A stretch of DNA of 63,601 nucleotides from an uncultured Muribaculaceae bacterium (GTDB taxonomy: Bacteria > Bacteroidota > Bacteroidia > Bacteroidales > Muribaculaceae). Shown here one piece after another: positions 16,310-25,788 of this stretch. The stretch is taken from the NCBI GenBank assembly GCA_910577315.1, contig CAJTME010000004.1, positions 1 through 63,601 of the forward strand, read 5' to 3'. The translations under genes were made by a program, and so were the position numbers. The first letter of the stretch is position 1. The number at the start of each line of letters is the position of its first letter. The notes under the pieces were generated by a model. That model saw nothing but the letters and a program-made list of their open reading frames with translations, was not told where the DNA came from and made no database searches.

Positions 16310-18710
16310 AATCAAACACACCTTCAACTGACTCTTCAGTCGTTTCGGGCTCGTAGTCCGGCACGAACTCACGGTCGCAGAGGTTCAGACCCTGCGGGAA
16401 CGTAAAGCGCTTGTTCTGGTCATACGGCAGGTTCGGGTCGGCATAAACCTTCGTCATGTACTTGCCATAAATCGGCAGCGCCATCGACGCACCCTGTCCT
16501 TCGGCCATTGAATTAAAGTGGATATAGCGTTCATCGCCGCCGACCCACACACCCGAAACCAGGTCGGGGGTAAAGCCCATGAACCAGCCGTCGGAATTGA
16601 AGTTTGTGGTGCCGGTCTTGCCGCCCATCTGCGCCGTCAGGTTGTAGGGAGCGCGGCGCAGGCGGTTGCCAGTACCGCCGTCCACAACGTTAAGCAGCAT
16701 GGACAGGATGCGGTAATATCCCTTTTCAGTGATTACCTCCGTCTGGTTCGGCGTGAAATCCGAGATTATATTTCCGTTGGCGTCGGCAATGGCCGACACA
16801 AACATGGGATCGGTGCGCATGCCCTTGTTGGCGAAAGCGCTGTAAGCCGTCACCATTTCCTTAACCGACACCTCACACGGACCGAGACAGAGCGACAGCA
16901 CTGCCGGAATCTTGTTGTTGATGCCGTAGGAGTGCATGCGTTTCACGAGCTCGGCAGGCGAAAGCTGGGCCATCAGGCGGGCCGAAATCCAGTTGTTGGA
17001 GTTTGTCAGCGCCCATCGGATGTCGACCATCTCGCCTATGCGGGCGTGCCCTGAGTTTCGCGGGCTCCACGGACGGCCGTTTTCATCGTAGAACGTCGGC
17101 TGGTCGTTCAGCAGTTGGTCGCAGGGAGTGAAATCGCTCTCCATCGCGTAAGTATAGAGGAAGGGCTTGATTGTCGAACCGATCTGGCGACGGCCTGTCG
17201 AAACCATGTCATACTGGAAGAAACGGAAGTCGGGGCCGCCCACGTATGCCTTGACAAAGCCTGTGGTGGGATCCATCGACATGAAGCCGGTGCGGAGGAA
17301 GCTCTTGGTATATAATATTGAATCGCGGGGCGTCATAGTCGTGTCGACAGGTCCATTGTAACTGAACACGACCATGTCGACCGGGCGGTCAAACTGGGCG
17401 GTAATTTCCGCCTCGGAAAGGCCGGCCAGCTTGCCTATGCGGTGGCGCTCGCTCTGGCGTATGGCGGTCTCGATAAGCTTGTTGCGCGTAGATGCCGAGA
17501 GTTCTGCGGGATTGGACGAATATGGCGCGGTCGGTGAGTTCCGTTTCTCGCGGAAGAATTGTTGCTGCAGATGCTGCATGTGCTCGTTCACGGCCTGTTC
17601 AGCATAAGTCTGCATGCGCGAGTCGATGGTCGTATAGATGCGGAGTCCGTCAGTATATATGTCATATTTCGTGCCGTCGGGCTTGGGATTCTTGTCAATC
17701 CAGCCGTAAAGGGGATCCGTGGCCCATGCAATTGAATCGTCCACATAGCGCTGCTGGTCCCACGATGGATAGCGGCTGCGCTCGGGCTTGTGGGCGGTGA
17801 GGTAGCGGCGCAGTTCCTCGCGGAAATACGGAGCCATGCCTTCCTTGTGGTCCACACGGTGAAAATCGAGGGTAAGCGGAAGTGATTGCAGCGAGTCAAG
17901 TTCGGCCTTGGAAATCATATCGGCCTTATACATCTGCTCGAACACCACATTGCGGCGCTGCCGTGTGCGCTCGGGATGGCGCACGGGATTGAAATACGAC
18001 GGATTCTTGACCATTCCGACAAGGGTCGCGGCCTCGGCGATGTCAAGGTCCTTGGCCTCCTTGTTGAAATACACCTTCGCCGCACTCTTGATTCCGACGG
18101 CATTGTAGAGGAAGTCAAACTGGTTGAGATACATTTTCAATATCTCGTCCTTTGAGTAGAAGCGCTCGAGTTTGACGGCTATCATCCATTCTATCGGCTT
18201 CTGAACGGCACGGCTCATGAAACCGTCGCTCGGCGGAGTATAGAGCTGCTTTGCCAACTGCTGGGTCAGCGTGGAACCGCCACCGGCATTTTTCTGCCCT
18301 AAAATGACTGTCTTTACAACCGCACGGGTAACGGCTTTCATGTCTATGCCGGAATGGTCGAAAAATCTGGCATCCTCAGTCGCAATCAGCGCGTTGACAA
18401 CGTTAGGCGAAATTTCGTCAAGGTCGGCATGCACGCGGTTGCCCGAATTGCGGAAATAACGGCCCATTTCCTTGCCGTCGGCGCTGTAAATTATCGACGC
18501 GAACTTATCCTGAGGGTTGCGCAATTCCTCAACGGGGGGCATATAGCCTATAACGCCATTGTAGACCAGGATGAAAAACATTGCCACAACCAGCACTCCG
18601 ATGGCAAACACAAGCCACAGCACCCGGGCAATACGTCGGGCAACGGTTTTCTTGCCACCCTGTTTGGTCTCTTTTATATTCTGTATATCTTGATTATCCT
18701 GAGGATTCAT
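16308..18710 (-). CDS. mrcA: Bifunctional penicillin-binding protein 1A (glycosyltransferase/transpeptidase)
   Basis: An 800-aa inner-membrane peptidoglycan synthase. One N-terminal transmembrane helix (about 27-52) is followed by a GT51 domain with the EDARFF and GGGSTLTQQLAKQL motifs (about 110-155). The transpeptidase domain has SxxK in GRRQIGSTIKPF, SxN in LTNSNNW and KTG in GGKTGTTNFNSDG. It polymerises and crosslinks peptidoglycan and is a beta-lactam target. The length is normal for class A PBPs of Bacteroidetes. It has its own -33/-7 promoter. Confidence 0.95.
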   Translation of the reverse strand: MNPQDNQDIQNIKETKQGGKKTVARRIARVLWLVFAIGVLVVAMFFILVYNGVIGYMPPVEELRNPQDKFASIIYSADGKEMGRYFRNSGNRVHADLDEISPNVVNALIATEDARFFDHSGIDMKAVTRAVVKTVILGQKNAGGGSTLTQQLAKQLYTPPSDGFMSRAVQKPIEWMIAVKLERFYSKDEILKMYLNQFDFLYNAVGIKSAAKVYFNKEAKDLDIAEAATLVGMVKNPSYFNPVRHPERTRQRRNVVFEQMYKADMISKAELDSLQSLPLTLDFHRVDHKEGMAPYFREELRRYLTAHKPERSRYPSWDQQRYVDDSIAWATDPLYGWIDKNPKPDGTKYDIYTDGLRIYTTIDSRMQTYAEQAVNEHMQHLQQQFFREKRNSPTAPYSSNPAELSASTRNKLIETAIRQSERHRIGKLAGLSEAEITAQFDRPVDMVVFSYNGPVDTTMTPRDSILYTKSFLRTGFMSMDPTTGFVKAYVGGPDFRFFQYDMVSTGRRQIGSTIKPFLYTYAMESDFTPCDQLLNDQPTFYDENGRPWSPRNSGHARIGEMVDIRWALTNSNNWISARLMAQLSPAELVKRMHSYGINNKIPAVLSLCLGPCEVSVKEMVTAYSAFANKGMRTDPMFVSAIADANGNIISDFTPNQTEVITEKGYYRILSMLLNVVDGGTGNRLRRAPYNLTAQMGGKTGTTNFNSDGWFMGFTPDLVSGVWVGGDERYIHFNSMAEGQGASMALPIYGKYMTKVYADPNLPYDQNKRFTFPQGLNLCDREFVPDYEPETTEESVEGVFD

Positions 18711-18734
18711 ATTCGGGAGTTTTATTTCAATTTA

Positions 18735-18764
18735 CAAAGTTAGTAATTTTTGCCGTTACGCCAA
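18735..18764 (-). promoter_or_regulatory. Promoter (-33/-7) for PBP1A gene
   Basis: Minus strand TAACTTTG (18742-18735) with TTG (18764-18762) 19 bp upstream. The box lies 25 bp before the ATG at 18710, leaving a short leader. Confidence 0.7.
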
Positions 18765-18969
18765 TAACCGAATGTGAGTTATTTAGACAATAGACGCCTT
18801 CGCGCGCGCAATCACCATATATCTATGATTGACTTGCTTTGCATGACCAACAGCTGCAAGAATACAAACAGCAATCTCACTTTACTGATTTACAAATAAT
18901 TAAGCAATATACTCGAGCTTTTACGCAACTAATTGCAAACGCTTTTATTGTTAACATAGGTTAAAAGAC
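18765..18969. other. Gene-free spacer between PBP1A and tRNA-fMet
   Basis: AT-rich intergenic DNA. The only frames are very short and lack promoter support. No hairpin stronger than background was recognised. Confidence 0.5.
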
Positions 18970-19000
18970 TTGCACGATTCATCCAAACTGCCTAACTTTG
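18970..19000 (+). promoter_or_regulatory. Promoter (-33/-7) for tRNA-fMet
   Basis: TTG (18970-18972) and TAACTTTG (18993-19000) are 20 bp apart, the full Bacteroidetes consensus. The tRNA begins 21 nt after the -7 box. Confidence 0.8.
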
Positions 19001-19020
19001 CACCCGTAAAACGAAAACAT

Positions 19021-19092
19021 CGCGGGATAGAGCAGTGGTAGCTCACTGGGCTCATAACCCAGAGGTCGTCGGTTCGAATCCGGCTCCCGCCA
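19021..19092 (+). tRNA. Initiator tRNA-fMet (CAT)
   Basis: A 72-nt cloverleaf with CAT anticodon. It is the initiator rather than elongator type because the first and last acceptor bases (C1 and C72) do not pair, and the anticodon stem has three G-C pairs (GGG/CCC) next to the loop. The D stem is GAGC/GCTC and the T loop is TTCGAAT. CCA is not encoded. A strong promoter precedes it and a terminator follows. Confidence 0.93.
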
Positions 19093-19101
19093 CAAAACTT
19101 G

Positions 19102-19130
19102 AAAGCATCGTCAATCGACGATGCTTTTTT
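19102..19130 (+). terminator. Rho-independent terminator of tRNA-fMet
   Basis: An 11-bp stem (19102-19112 with 19117-19127), 4-nt loop and a run of six T that starts inside the right arm. It is 10 nt after the tRNA. Confidence 0.88.
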
Positions 19131-19181
19131 CGTATACACAATTTTTAATTAATTTTTTAACGCGTGTACCATTTTTTTTCT

Positions 19182-19189
19182 TACCTTTG
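19182..19189 (+). promoter_or_regulatory. Promoter -7 box for ROK kinase
   Basis: TACCTTTG about 77 bp before the ATG, after a T-rich stretch. The resulting leader would be about 70 nt. Confidence 0.6.
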
Positions 19190-19265
19190 TCATCGCTTAC
19201 GTGTTATTTCATAGCCAAAGCATCTTCTTACCGGAAATTTACCATTTAAAAGACTTTATACCAAT

Positions 19266-20255
19266 ATGAAACCTTACGTTCTCGGCATTGACATCGGTGG
19301 TACAAACACCGTTTTCGGAATCGTTGACGCTCGCGGCATCGTAATCGCCAGCGGCTCCATCAAGACCGGCAAGCACAACAACATCGAAGATTACCTCGAC
19401 GAACTCTACACCGAGGCCAGCCGCCTCATCGAGGCAAACGAGGCCACCGACAAGATTCACGGCATCGGCATCGGCGCCCCCAACGCCAACTATTTCAACG
19501 GCATGATTGAAGACGGCGTAAACCTCCCCTGGCCCACCCCCATACCCCTTGCAAAACTCGTCAGCGACAAATTCGGCATCCCCGTGGCAATCACCAACGA
19601 CGCCAACGCCGCCGCAATCGGCGAAATGACCTACGGCGCCGCCCGCGGCCTCAAGGACTTCATAATGATCACCCTCGGCACCGGCGTCGGCTCGGGCATC
19701 GTCATCAACGGTCAGGTTGTATATGGCCACGACGGTTTCGCCGGCGAACTCGGCCACGTGATTGTGAAGCGCAACAACGGTCGCCTCTGCGGCTGCGGAC
19801 GCACTGGCTGCCTCGAGGCATACTGCTCGGCAACCGGCGTTGCGCGCACCGCCCGCGAATTCCTCGAAATCCGCGCCAACGAGCCCTCGCTGCTCCGCAA
19901 CATCCCCATCGAGGACATAACATCTAAGGATGTATATGACGCTGCCATGAACGGCGACAAACTCGCCCGCGACGTGTTTGAATACACCGGCACAATCCTT
20001 GGCGAGGCCATGGCCGACATGATGGTGTTCTCCTCCCCTGCCGCCTTCATCCTCTTCGGCGGTCTGGCAAAATCGGGCGAACTCCTGCTCAAACCCCTCC
20101 GCAATGCTATGGACAAGAACATGATGGGCATCTTCAAAGGCAAAGCCAAAGTGATGCTCTCCGAGCTCAAGGAGGCCGATGCCGCCGTCCTCGGCGCCAG
20201 CGCCCTCGGTTGGGAAGCAAAACCCATTGTCGAGGCCGTCGCTCCCGCTCAATAA
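19266..20255 (+). CDS. glcK: ROK family sugar kinase, probable glucokinase
   Basis: A 329-aa cytosolic kinase of the ROK family. The phosphate-binding motif IDIGGTNTVFGIVD is at residues 8-21, the catalytic aspartate lies in ITNDANAAAIGE, and the zinc motif CGCGRTGCLEAYCS near residues 178-191 with the upstream GELGHVIV marks ROK proteins. There is no N-terminal winged helix, so it is a kinase and not a ROK repressor. Glucose is the most likely substrate in Bacteroidetes, but other hexoses cannot be excluded. It stands alone between its own promoter and a strong terminator. Confidence 0.88.
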   Translation: MKPYVLGIDIGGTNTVFGIVDARGIVIASGSIKTGKHNNIEDYLDELYTEASRLIEANEATDKIHGIGIGAPNANYFNGMIEDGVNLPWPTPIPLAKLVSDKFGIPVAITNDANAAAIGEMTYGAARGLKDFIMITLGTGVGSGIVINGQVVYGHDGFAGELGHVIVKRNNGRLCGCGRTGCLEAYCSATGVARTAREFLEIRANEPSLLRNIPIEDITSKDVYDAAMNGDKLARDVFEYTGTILGEAMADMMVFSSPAAFILFGGLAKSGELLLKPLRNAMDKNMMGIFKGKAKVMLSELKEADAAVLGASALGWEAKPIVEAVAPAQ

Positions 20256-20272
20256 GCCCCGCAAAACAGTTA

Positions 20273-20316
20273 AAAAATATGCGTTTCTGCAAAAAAATGC
20301 AGAAACGCATATTTTT
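20273..20316 (+). terminator. Terminator of ROK kinase gene, 19-bp stem
   Basis: Arms 20273-20291 and 20298-20316 are complementary over 19 bp with an A6 loop and end in a T-tract. It separates the kinase from ahpC. Confidence 0.9.
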
Positions 20317-20381
20317 TATTGAACAATCTCGACAACATTATTGTTTAAAGGGCAACTAACATTATAAACTCAAAACAAAAC

Positions 20382-20948
20382 ATGGAATCAATTATTAACA
20401 CCCATATCCCCGAATTTAAGGTGCAGGCCTACCACAACGGCGAATTCAAGACGGTAACCGACAAAGACGTGCTCGGCAAATGGGCCATCTTCTTCTTCTA
20501 CCCCGCCGACTTCACTTTCGTATGTCCCACCGAACTCGAGGACATGGCCGATAAGTACGAACAATTCAAAAAACTCGGAGTCGAGGTCTACTCAGTAAGC
20601 ACCGACTCACACTTCGTCCACAAGGCATGGCATGACGCCTCCGACAGCATCAAGAAAATCCAGTATCCCATGCTCGCCGATCCCACCGGCCTGCTCAGCC
20701 GCGCTTTCGGCGTGATGATTGAGGAAGACGGCATGGCCTACCGCGGCACTTTCGTATGCAACCCCGAAGGTCTCATCAAACTTGTCGAAATCCAGGACAA
20801 CAGCATTGGCCGTAATGCCGACGAGCTCCTCCGCAAGGTCGAGGCTGCCCAGTTCGTCGCCACCCACGACGGCGAGGTTTGCCCCGCAAAATGGAAACAG
20901 GGTCAGGCCACCCTTAAGCCCAGCATTGATCTCGTAGGCAAAATCTAA
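20382..20948 (+). CDS. ahpC: Alkyl hydroperoxide reductase peroxidase subunit
   Basis: A 188-aa typical 2-Cys peroxiredoxin that reduces H2O2 and organic peroxides. The peroxidatic cysteine is in ADFTFVCPTELED (near residue 49), and the resolving cysteine is in DGEVCPAKW near residue 168. Length matches AhpC (187-188 aa). It is followed by ahpF, which regenerates it with NADH. A hairpin between the two genes may lower ahpF expression. No clear TAnnTTTG box was seen upstream. An AACA-N4-TGTT element in the leader is too short to call a regulator site. Confidence 0.97.
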   Translation: MESIINTHIPEFKVQAYHNGEFKTVTDKDVLGKWAIFFFYPADFTFVCPTELEDMADKYEQFKKLGVEVYSVSTDSHFVHKAWHDASDSIKKIQYPMLADPTGLLSRAFGVMIEEDGMAYRGTFVCNPEGLIKLVEIQDNSIGRNADELLRKVEAAQFVATHDGEVCPAKWKQGQATLKPSIDLVGKI

Positions 20949-20980
20949 ACAGCCCCACCGCAAGGCTGAATCTCTACAAG

Positions 20981-21026
20981 AGGGACAAAAGGCTGCCGCC
21001 GAAAGGGGCACGGGTCTTTTGTCCCT
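20981..21026 (+). terminator. Hairpin between ahpC and ahpF, possible attenuator
   Basis: An 11-bp stem (20981-20991 with 21016-21026) around a 24-nt GC-rich loop, followed by TATTTTATAA. It could stop part of the transcription and make ahpC more abundant than ahpF. Confidence 0.6.
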
Positions 21027-21064
21027 TATTTTATAACTCATATAATGAAATAATAAGTTAATTC

Positions 21065-22630
21065 ATGCTCGACCAAGAAATATTAAATCAGCTCAAGACT
21101 ATATTCGCCAACCTTCAGTCACCCGTAGCGTTAAAATTGCTCACCGCCGACCAATCGAAGGGAGCCGACGACATGGTCACTTTTCTCAACGAGATAGCGG
21201 GTACATCATCCAAAATTTCGGTTGAGACCTCCGGCACCGCCACGGGAGCGCCCACTTTCACCCTGCTCGCCGGTGAGCCACTGCAAAACACGGGCGTAAG
21301 TTTTTGCGGCATCCCCAACGGCCACGAGTTCACCACCCTGCTGCTGGCAATCCTCAATGCCGACGGCCAGGGCAAGAATCTGCCCGACGAATCCATTGCC
21401 GCGCGCATCTCGGCGCTGAAAGGCCCGATAGAGCTGCGCACTTTCGTATCGTTAACCTGCACTAACTGCCCCGACGTGGCTCAGGCCCTGAACGTGATAG
21501 CACTCCTGAATCCGCAGATTACCAACACCGTAATCGACGGCGCGACCGTTCCCCAGGTGGCTGAAAGCCTCAACATCCAGTCTGTCCCCACGGTCTATGC
21601 CGGTGAGGAGGTTCTCAGCGTTGGCCGCTCTTCGCTCGGTGACCTGCTCGACAAACTCGAGAAAGCGTACGGAACCGCCGGTTCTGGCGAAGACACAACC
21701 CCGGTCACCCGCGATTTCGACGTGCTGGTGCTAGGTGGAGGCCCCGCCGGAGCCGCAGCTGCAATCTACGCCGCCCGCAAAGGTTTCAGCACAGCCGTTG
21801 TCGCCAAGGCCATCGGCGGCCAGGTCAAGGAGACGATGGGTATCGAAAACCTTATCTCCGTTCCTGAAACCACCGGTCCGAAACTTGCCGCCGACATCAA
21901 GGACCATCTCGGCAAATATCCCATCCACCTGTTCGAGAACCGCACTGCCACTGCCGCCGACATTTCGGGCAAACACAAGTCAATAACCTGCGGAAACGAG
22001 ACTTTCACGGCCCGCGCCCTCATCATCGCAACCGGTGCAAGCTGGCGCAAACTCTCGGTTCCCGGCGAAGAAGAACACATAGGCCGCGGCGTGGCCTTCT
22101 GCACCCACTGCGACGGCCCGTTCTACGCAGGCAAGAAGGTCGCTGTGATTGGTGGCGGCAACTCCGGCATCGAGGCTGCCCTCGACCTTGCCGGCATGTG
22201 TCCGTCGGTTGAAGTATTCGAGTTCCTCGACACCCTCAAGGCCGACGGCGTATTGCAGGAAAAGGCCCGCGCCACGGACAATATCGACATACACACCTCT
22301 TCGCAGGTGGTTGAGGTAATCGGCGACCCGTCCCGGGTGTCGGGACTGAAAGTAAAAGACCGTGCCACCGGTGCCGAAACCGTTTATGATGTCGACGGCG
22401 TCTTTGTCCAGATTGGCCTTATGCCTAACAGCTCCCTGTTCAAGGATCTGCTCCCGATGACCCGCGCTGGCGAAATCATCGTGGACGAGCGCTGCCGCAC
22501 CTCTGTGCCGGGCGTCTACGCGGCCGGCGATGTGTCGAACGTTCCCTACAAACAGATTATCATCGCCATGGGCGAAGGCGCCAAGGCCGCCCTATCGGCC
22601 TTCGACGACTCCATGCGCGGCGAAATATAA
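21065..22630 (+). CDS. ahpF: Alkyl hydroperoxide reductase flavoprotein subunit
   Basis: A 521-aa FAD enzyme that moves electrons from NADH to AhpC. The N-terminal double thioredoxin-like domain (1-200) has CTNCPD near residue 136. The flavoprotein core has the FAD motif LVLGGGPAGAAAA near 220-232, the redox-active CTHCDGPFY near 345, and the NAD motif VAVIGGGNSGIEA. Length matches E. coli AhpF (521 aa). The gene ends before a GC-rich terminator. Confidence 0.97.
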   Translation: MLDQEILNQLKTIFANLQSPVALKLLTADQSKGADDMVTFLNEIAGTSSKISVETSGTATGAPTFTLLAGEPLQNTGVSFCGIPNGHEFTTLLLAILNADGQGKNLPDESIAARISALKGPIELRTFVSLTCTNCPDVAQALNVIALLNPQITNTVIDGATVPQVAESLNIQSVPTVYAGEEVLSVGRSSLGDLLDKLEKAYGTAGSGEDTTPVTRDFDVLVLGGGPAGAAAAIYAARKGFSTAVVAKAIGGQVKETMGIENLISVPETTGPKLAADIKDHLGKYPIHLFENRTATAADISGKHKSITCGNETFTARALIIATGASWRKLSVPGEEEHIGRGVAFCTHCDGPFYAGKKVAVIGGGNSGIEAALDLAGMCPSVEVFEFLDTLKADGVLQEKARATDNIDIHTSSQVVEVIGDPSRVSGLKVKDRATGAETVYDVDGVFVQIGLMPNSSLFKDLLPMTRAGEIIVDERCRTSVPGVYAAGDVSNVPYKQIIIAMGEGAKAALSAFDDSMRGEI

Positions 22631-22643
22631 TCCCATAAATCAA

Positions 22644-22682
22644 AAAAACGCAGGCTGTCTCAAACGGGCAGCCTGCGTTTTT
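22644..22682 (+). terminator. Terminator of ahpCF
   Basis: A 14-bp stem (22644-22657 with 22669-22682) enclosing an 11-nt loop, GC-rich inside and A/T at the base. Confidence 0.87.
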
Positions 22683-22735
22683 CAATATAACTTTGTACCT
22701 ATCTGGATACGATTCTCTCTGTGTCCGACGGGAGA

Positions 22736-25700
22736 TTACTTTGTATAATATTGCCACGGACAGCTTCTCAACACAGGGCCGTCGCTGCCCATATCCCATA
22801 TTGAATCGAAATCAAGTCCGAAATAGCTCTTGTTGGTCATGTGCGAGGCCGATACAGCCGTGGCTTTCCAGCCTTTGCCGGTTCCTTCCTTATACCAGAA
22901 ACCGCCGAGGTCGTCATTGATTCCCGAGTGAGAGCCGGGGCAGGCGTTTCCGTGGTCTACCATGCCGTAGTTAACCCCGCCATAAGCCGAGGCGTTGCTG
23001 TCCACATAACCCACCAGGCCGCCAGTATCAAGATGCGTGTCGGCCTTGATGTGCCCGCGGTTATAGCAGTTTTTGAAGTGGCTGTTGCTTCCCTCTTCAA
23101 GATAGCCCAGCACACCGCCCACCTTGCAATTCCCGTCGCCCGTGTCGATGTCGCCGGTATTGCAGCAGCTCTCTATTTTGGCATTGAGAAATTCATTGAC
23201 GATACCGAGGCCTGTCGGATCCTCGCCCATCGAACCGGCCACGCCGCCAACGCCATGAATCTTGCCATGCGAATATATGTCGCCGTGGTTTGCCGAATTG
23301 GCCACGCGGATGCGGTTGTTGGTGAAACCGACCACACCGCCGACGCCGCTCTTGCCATCGTTGCCGCCCTGAGCGGTGATGTCGCCGAGGTTGACACACG
23401 AGAGTAAGTCGATGTTGCGCTCGTCATTTTCCAGACCACCGAAACCCTTCTTGGAATCGGCACTATGCAACTGGCCGGCTATACCGCCAACCACTGTGCC
23501 GCCGTCGATGTCACCGACGTTGGCACACCATTGAATCACCATGTATCTGTTGCCCTTGTCGCGGCTCTTGTAGACATATCCCACGACACCCCCTACATTG
23601 TCGCCGCCCGAAAATGACGAGTAGTTGACGCAATCATGCACATACCCCTTTTCATCCGAGCGATAGTAGCCGATGACGCCACCGACATAAGTGGCGTTGC
23701 CAGTGTTGAGTGTTCCTGAGAAAGTGCAGTCCTCGACCACCGTAGACGAACCCGGCTCATAAAAATAGCCTATGACGCCGCCCACGTTTTCGTCTCCTTT
23801 CACATTACATGCGGCGCTGACAGCCTTGACAGTCGACTCAGTGGCATATCCCACCACACCGCCGACATTCTCCGTTCCCTGCACCACCGAGCTGTAATCT
23901 GGGGCGAAGCGTTTGACATCAGGGATTGCTATCGACTTGCCATTTTCGGCAAAGTCAAAGGCATTGGCGCCGGAAAGCGTCGAGCTTTCAAGATGCCCCA
24001 CAACTCCGCCAACGGCTGTCGTACCAATCACTTTCATAACCGGGTCTTCGCCGGCAACTGCCTCCTGACCGACTTTGAAAGCGGCTGACGACACCGTCGA
24101 TTTCAGCTGACGGCCCAGCGCTCCTCCCACGCCCCGGGTGCCTTTTACCGTGAGATTCACCATCGCGCGGGCCGAGGCCTGCAAATTGCCCTGGAACGAG
24201 CCGGCAAAACCGCCGACCCAAGTGTCGCCCGACACGCTGGCCGCCGCATTGTCGGCTGCGGCGCGTGTGGCGAAGTCCTCACCCTCGACGCGAAGCTTGG
24301 CCGACGAGGTGTAGACGAAACCGAGAATACCGCCGACACAGTGATAACCCGAGACAACGGAGTACATGCGGCAATTGTTGAGCACTACGTCATGGGCCGG
24401 CGTGGTGAGCGAACCGATGATGCCGCCGACATTCGATGCCATGTCTCCACCGACGGGACAGCGCACCTGAATGTTGGTTAGAAGCGTCTCGGAGTTGGCG
24501 GGATGGTAGACGCATCCGATGACGCCGCCTATGTCCTCGCTGTCGCCGGCAATGATGCGGATGTCATTGTCCTCGGCAGTCACGTCGTGGAGGAGGGTTA
24601 CGTTTGAAATTTCCGCGCCGTCGAATATCGCGCCTGCAATGCCTGCGACACGTTTTGAACCCTTGACGGAAAAATGCTTTGAGGCGGTGGTTACGCCGTC
24701 AATCTTCAGGTGTGTGCCGGGATCTGTGCATCCGACGAGGCCACCGGTGTGCATGGCGCCCCCGGCTATGTCAGCGCCGAGGTCGATTGACGTCATGGTC
24801 ACGCTGCCTTTGGTCACGTGGCCGATTATGCCGCCGATATTCTGGCTGTCGGCCACACCTTCAAACGAACCGGCGATGGATATGCCGCTTATGATGTGCG
24901 TGCCTGTCGAACGGCCTGCCACAATGCCGCAATCATTATACAGGCCCGTGACGGCCACACCCTCAAACTTTATGTCGCGCACGGACGCGTAGCCCTGCAA
25001 CTCGGTGAAAAGGCCGAACGAGGTGTCGCTCTCCGAACGTCCGTTGCCATGATAATACAGCCCCTTGATGATATTGCCGCCGCCATCATAGTCGCCGGCG
25101 AACGGTGCGCCCCAATAGCCGCGTCCGGCCGTCTGCGAACTGGCATCACTCGGAACCACCTCGCCGGTCTGGCGGAAGTAAAGGCCGGCGGCATTGGCCT
25201 CATCATCGAGAAGGCCGAACAGGAACGAATCGAAATCGTCACTGTCGGCTATGATGTACGGATCGTTTTCAGTACCCGAGCCGGCCAGGTCATACGTAGG
25301 AAGGACAATCGCCACATCGGAAAGCTGCATTTCGGTGAAATACACCAGCAGGCGCCCTGCCAACGCGCCCCCATCCGGCAGGCGCATCATCATGACATAG
25401 CGGCCATCGGCAATTTTCTGCGAGGCGGGCACATGCAGGTGATAACGCAGGGCGCCATTATCGCCCTCGACTTTTGCGCCGAAGGTGTGGGTGACGCCAT
25501 CGGTGCCAATGAGCGCCACGTCTACCGAATCCGTTCCGTCAGGCACATTGAAATGCCTCGCCTCCAGGGTAAACGAACTTACAAGATATGATTCTTCTTC
25601 CGTTACAGCCGGATTTGGCTCGACAGTGAATTTATCATCACTGCAAGCTGCGAAAGCAAGCAGCAGCACAAGGCACAAAGCGCTTGATTTAATGCACGGT

Positions 25701-25747
25701 GCACAACACTCGATACACCATGAGATAAACGGTTTATATGATTTCAT
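22736..25747 (-). CDS. GLUG-repeat surface lipoprotein 1
   Basis: A 1003-aa lipoprotein. The signal peptide is unusual: after MKSYKPF the n-region holds a cysteine-rich stretch (ISWCIECCAPC), and the lipobox is LAFAAC with C35, followed by SDDKF, which fits surface export. The mature protein starts with a small beta domain (about 40-165) and then a long repeat region with about 19 copies of GG(I/V)xG(Y/H/F), the GLUG signature, likely folding as a beta-helix. Such proteins act as adhesins or polymer-binding surface proteins, and no catalytic residue is visible. It follows the second GLUG gene by 36 nt and is probably in its operon. Confidence 0.78.
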   Translation of the reverse strand: MKSYKPFISWCIECCAPCIKSSALCLVLLLAFAACSDDKFTVEPNPAVTEEESYLVSSFTLEARHFNVPDGTDSVDVALIGTDGVTHTFGAKVEGDNGALRYHLHVPASQKIADGRYVMMMRLPDGGALAGRLLVYFTEMQLSDVAIVLPTYDLAGSGTENDPYIIADSDDFDSFLFGLLDDEANAAGLYFRQTGEVVPSDASSQTAGRGYWGAPFAGDYDGGGNIIKGLYYHGNGRSESDTSFGLFTELQGYASVRDIKFEGVAVTGLYNDCGIVAGRSTGTHIISGISIAGSFEGVADSQNIGGIIGHVTKGSVTMTSIDLGADIAGGAMHTGGLVGCTDPGTHLKIDGVTTASKHFSVKGSKRVAGIAGAIFDGAEISNVTLLHDVTAEDNDIRIIAGDSEDIGGVIGCVYHPANSETLLTNIQVRCPVGGDMASNVGGIIGSLTTPAHDVVLNNCRMYSVVSGYHCVGGILGFVYTSSAKLRVEGEDFATRAAADNAAASVSGDTWVGGFAGSFQGNLQASARAMVNLTVKGTRGVGGALGRQLKSTVSSAAFKVGQEAVAGEDPVMKVIGTTAVGGVVGHLESSTLSGANAFDFAENGKSIAIPDVKRFAPDYSSVVQGTENVGGVVGYATESTVKAVSAACNVKGDENVGGVIGYFYEPGSSTVVEDCTFSGTLNTGNATYVGGVIGYYRSDEKGYVHDCVNYSSFSGGDNVGGVVGYVYKSRDKGNRYMVIQWCANVGDIDGGTVVGGIAGQLHSADSKKGFGGLENDERNIDLLSCVNLGDITAQGGNDGKSGVGGVVGFTNNRIRVANSANHGDIYSHGKIHGVGGVAGSMGEDPTGLGIVNEFLNAKIESCCNTGDIDTGDGNCKVGGVLGYLEEGSNSHFKNCYNRGHIKADTHLDTGGLVGYVDSNASAYGGVNYGMVDHGNACPGSHSGINDDLGGFWYKEGTGKGWKATAVSASHMTNKSYFGLDFDSIWDMGSDGPVLRSCPWQYYTK
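25691..25724. repeat. Degenerate copy of REP-like unit inside a signal-peptide coding region
   Basis: AATGCACGGTGCACAACACT and its continuation resemble the palindromic units at 16265-16309 and 30397-30424. Here it is read in frame and encodes the cysteine-rich n-region of the lipoprotein signal peptide, between the conserved start MKSY and the hydrophobic core. Confidence 0.55.
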
Positions 25748-25760
25748 ATCGGGAAAAAAT

Positions 25761-25788
25761 TCCTAATTTCTAATTCCTAACTCCTAAT
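25761..25788. repeat. CTAATT(T/C) simple repeat between GLUG genes
   Basis: Tandem CTAATTTCTAATTCCTAA-like units. The same sequence occurs inverted at 54946-54977. It covers the spacer and the stop codon of the upstream GLUG gene. Confidence 0.6.

Noticed and set aside
14679..18710. Possible type I restriction-modification locus
   Set aside because: Only an isolated HsdR N-terminal domain is present. No methylase, specificity subunit or helicase part was found.
18951..19139. 62-codon minus-strand frame antisense to tRNA-fMet
   Set aside because: It is the complement of the tRNA and its terminator, a well-known false ORF. The tRNA is fully supported by structure and promoter.
19239..20264. 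341-codon frame antisense to the ROK kinase
   Set aside because: Mirror of the GC-rich kinase gene, with no motif or promoter.
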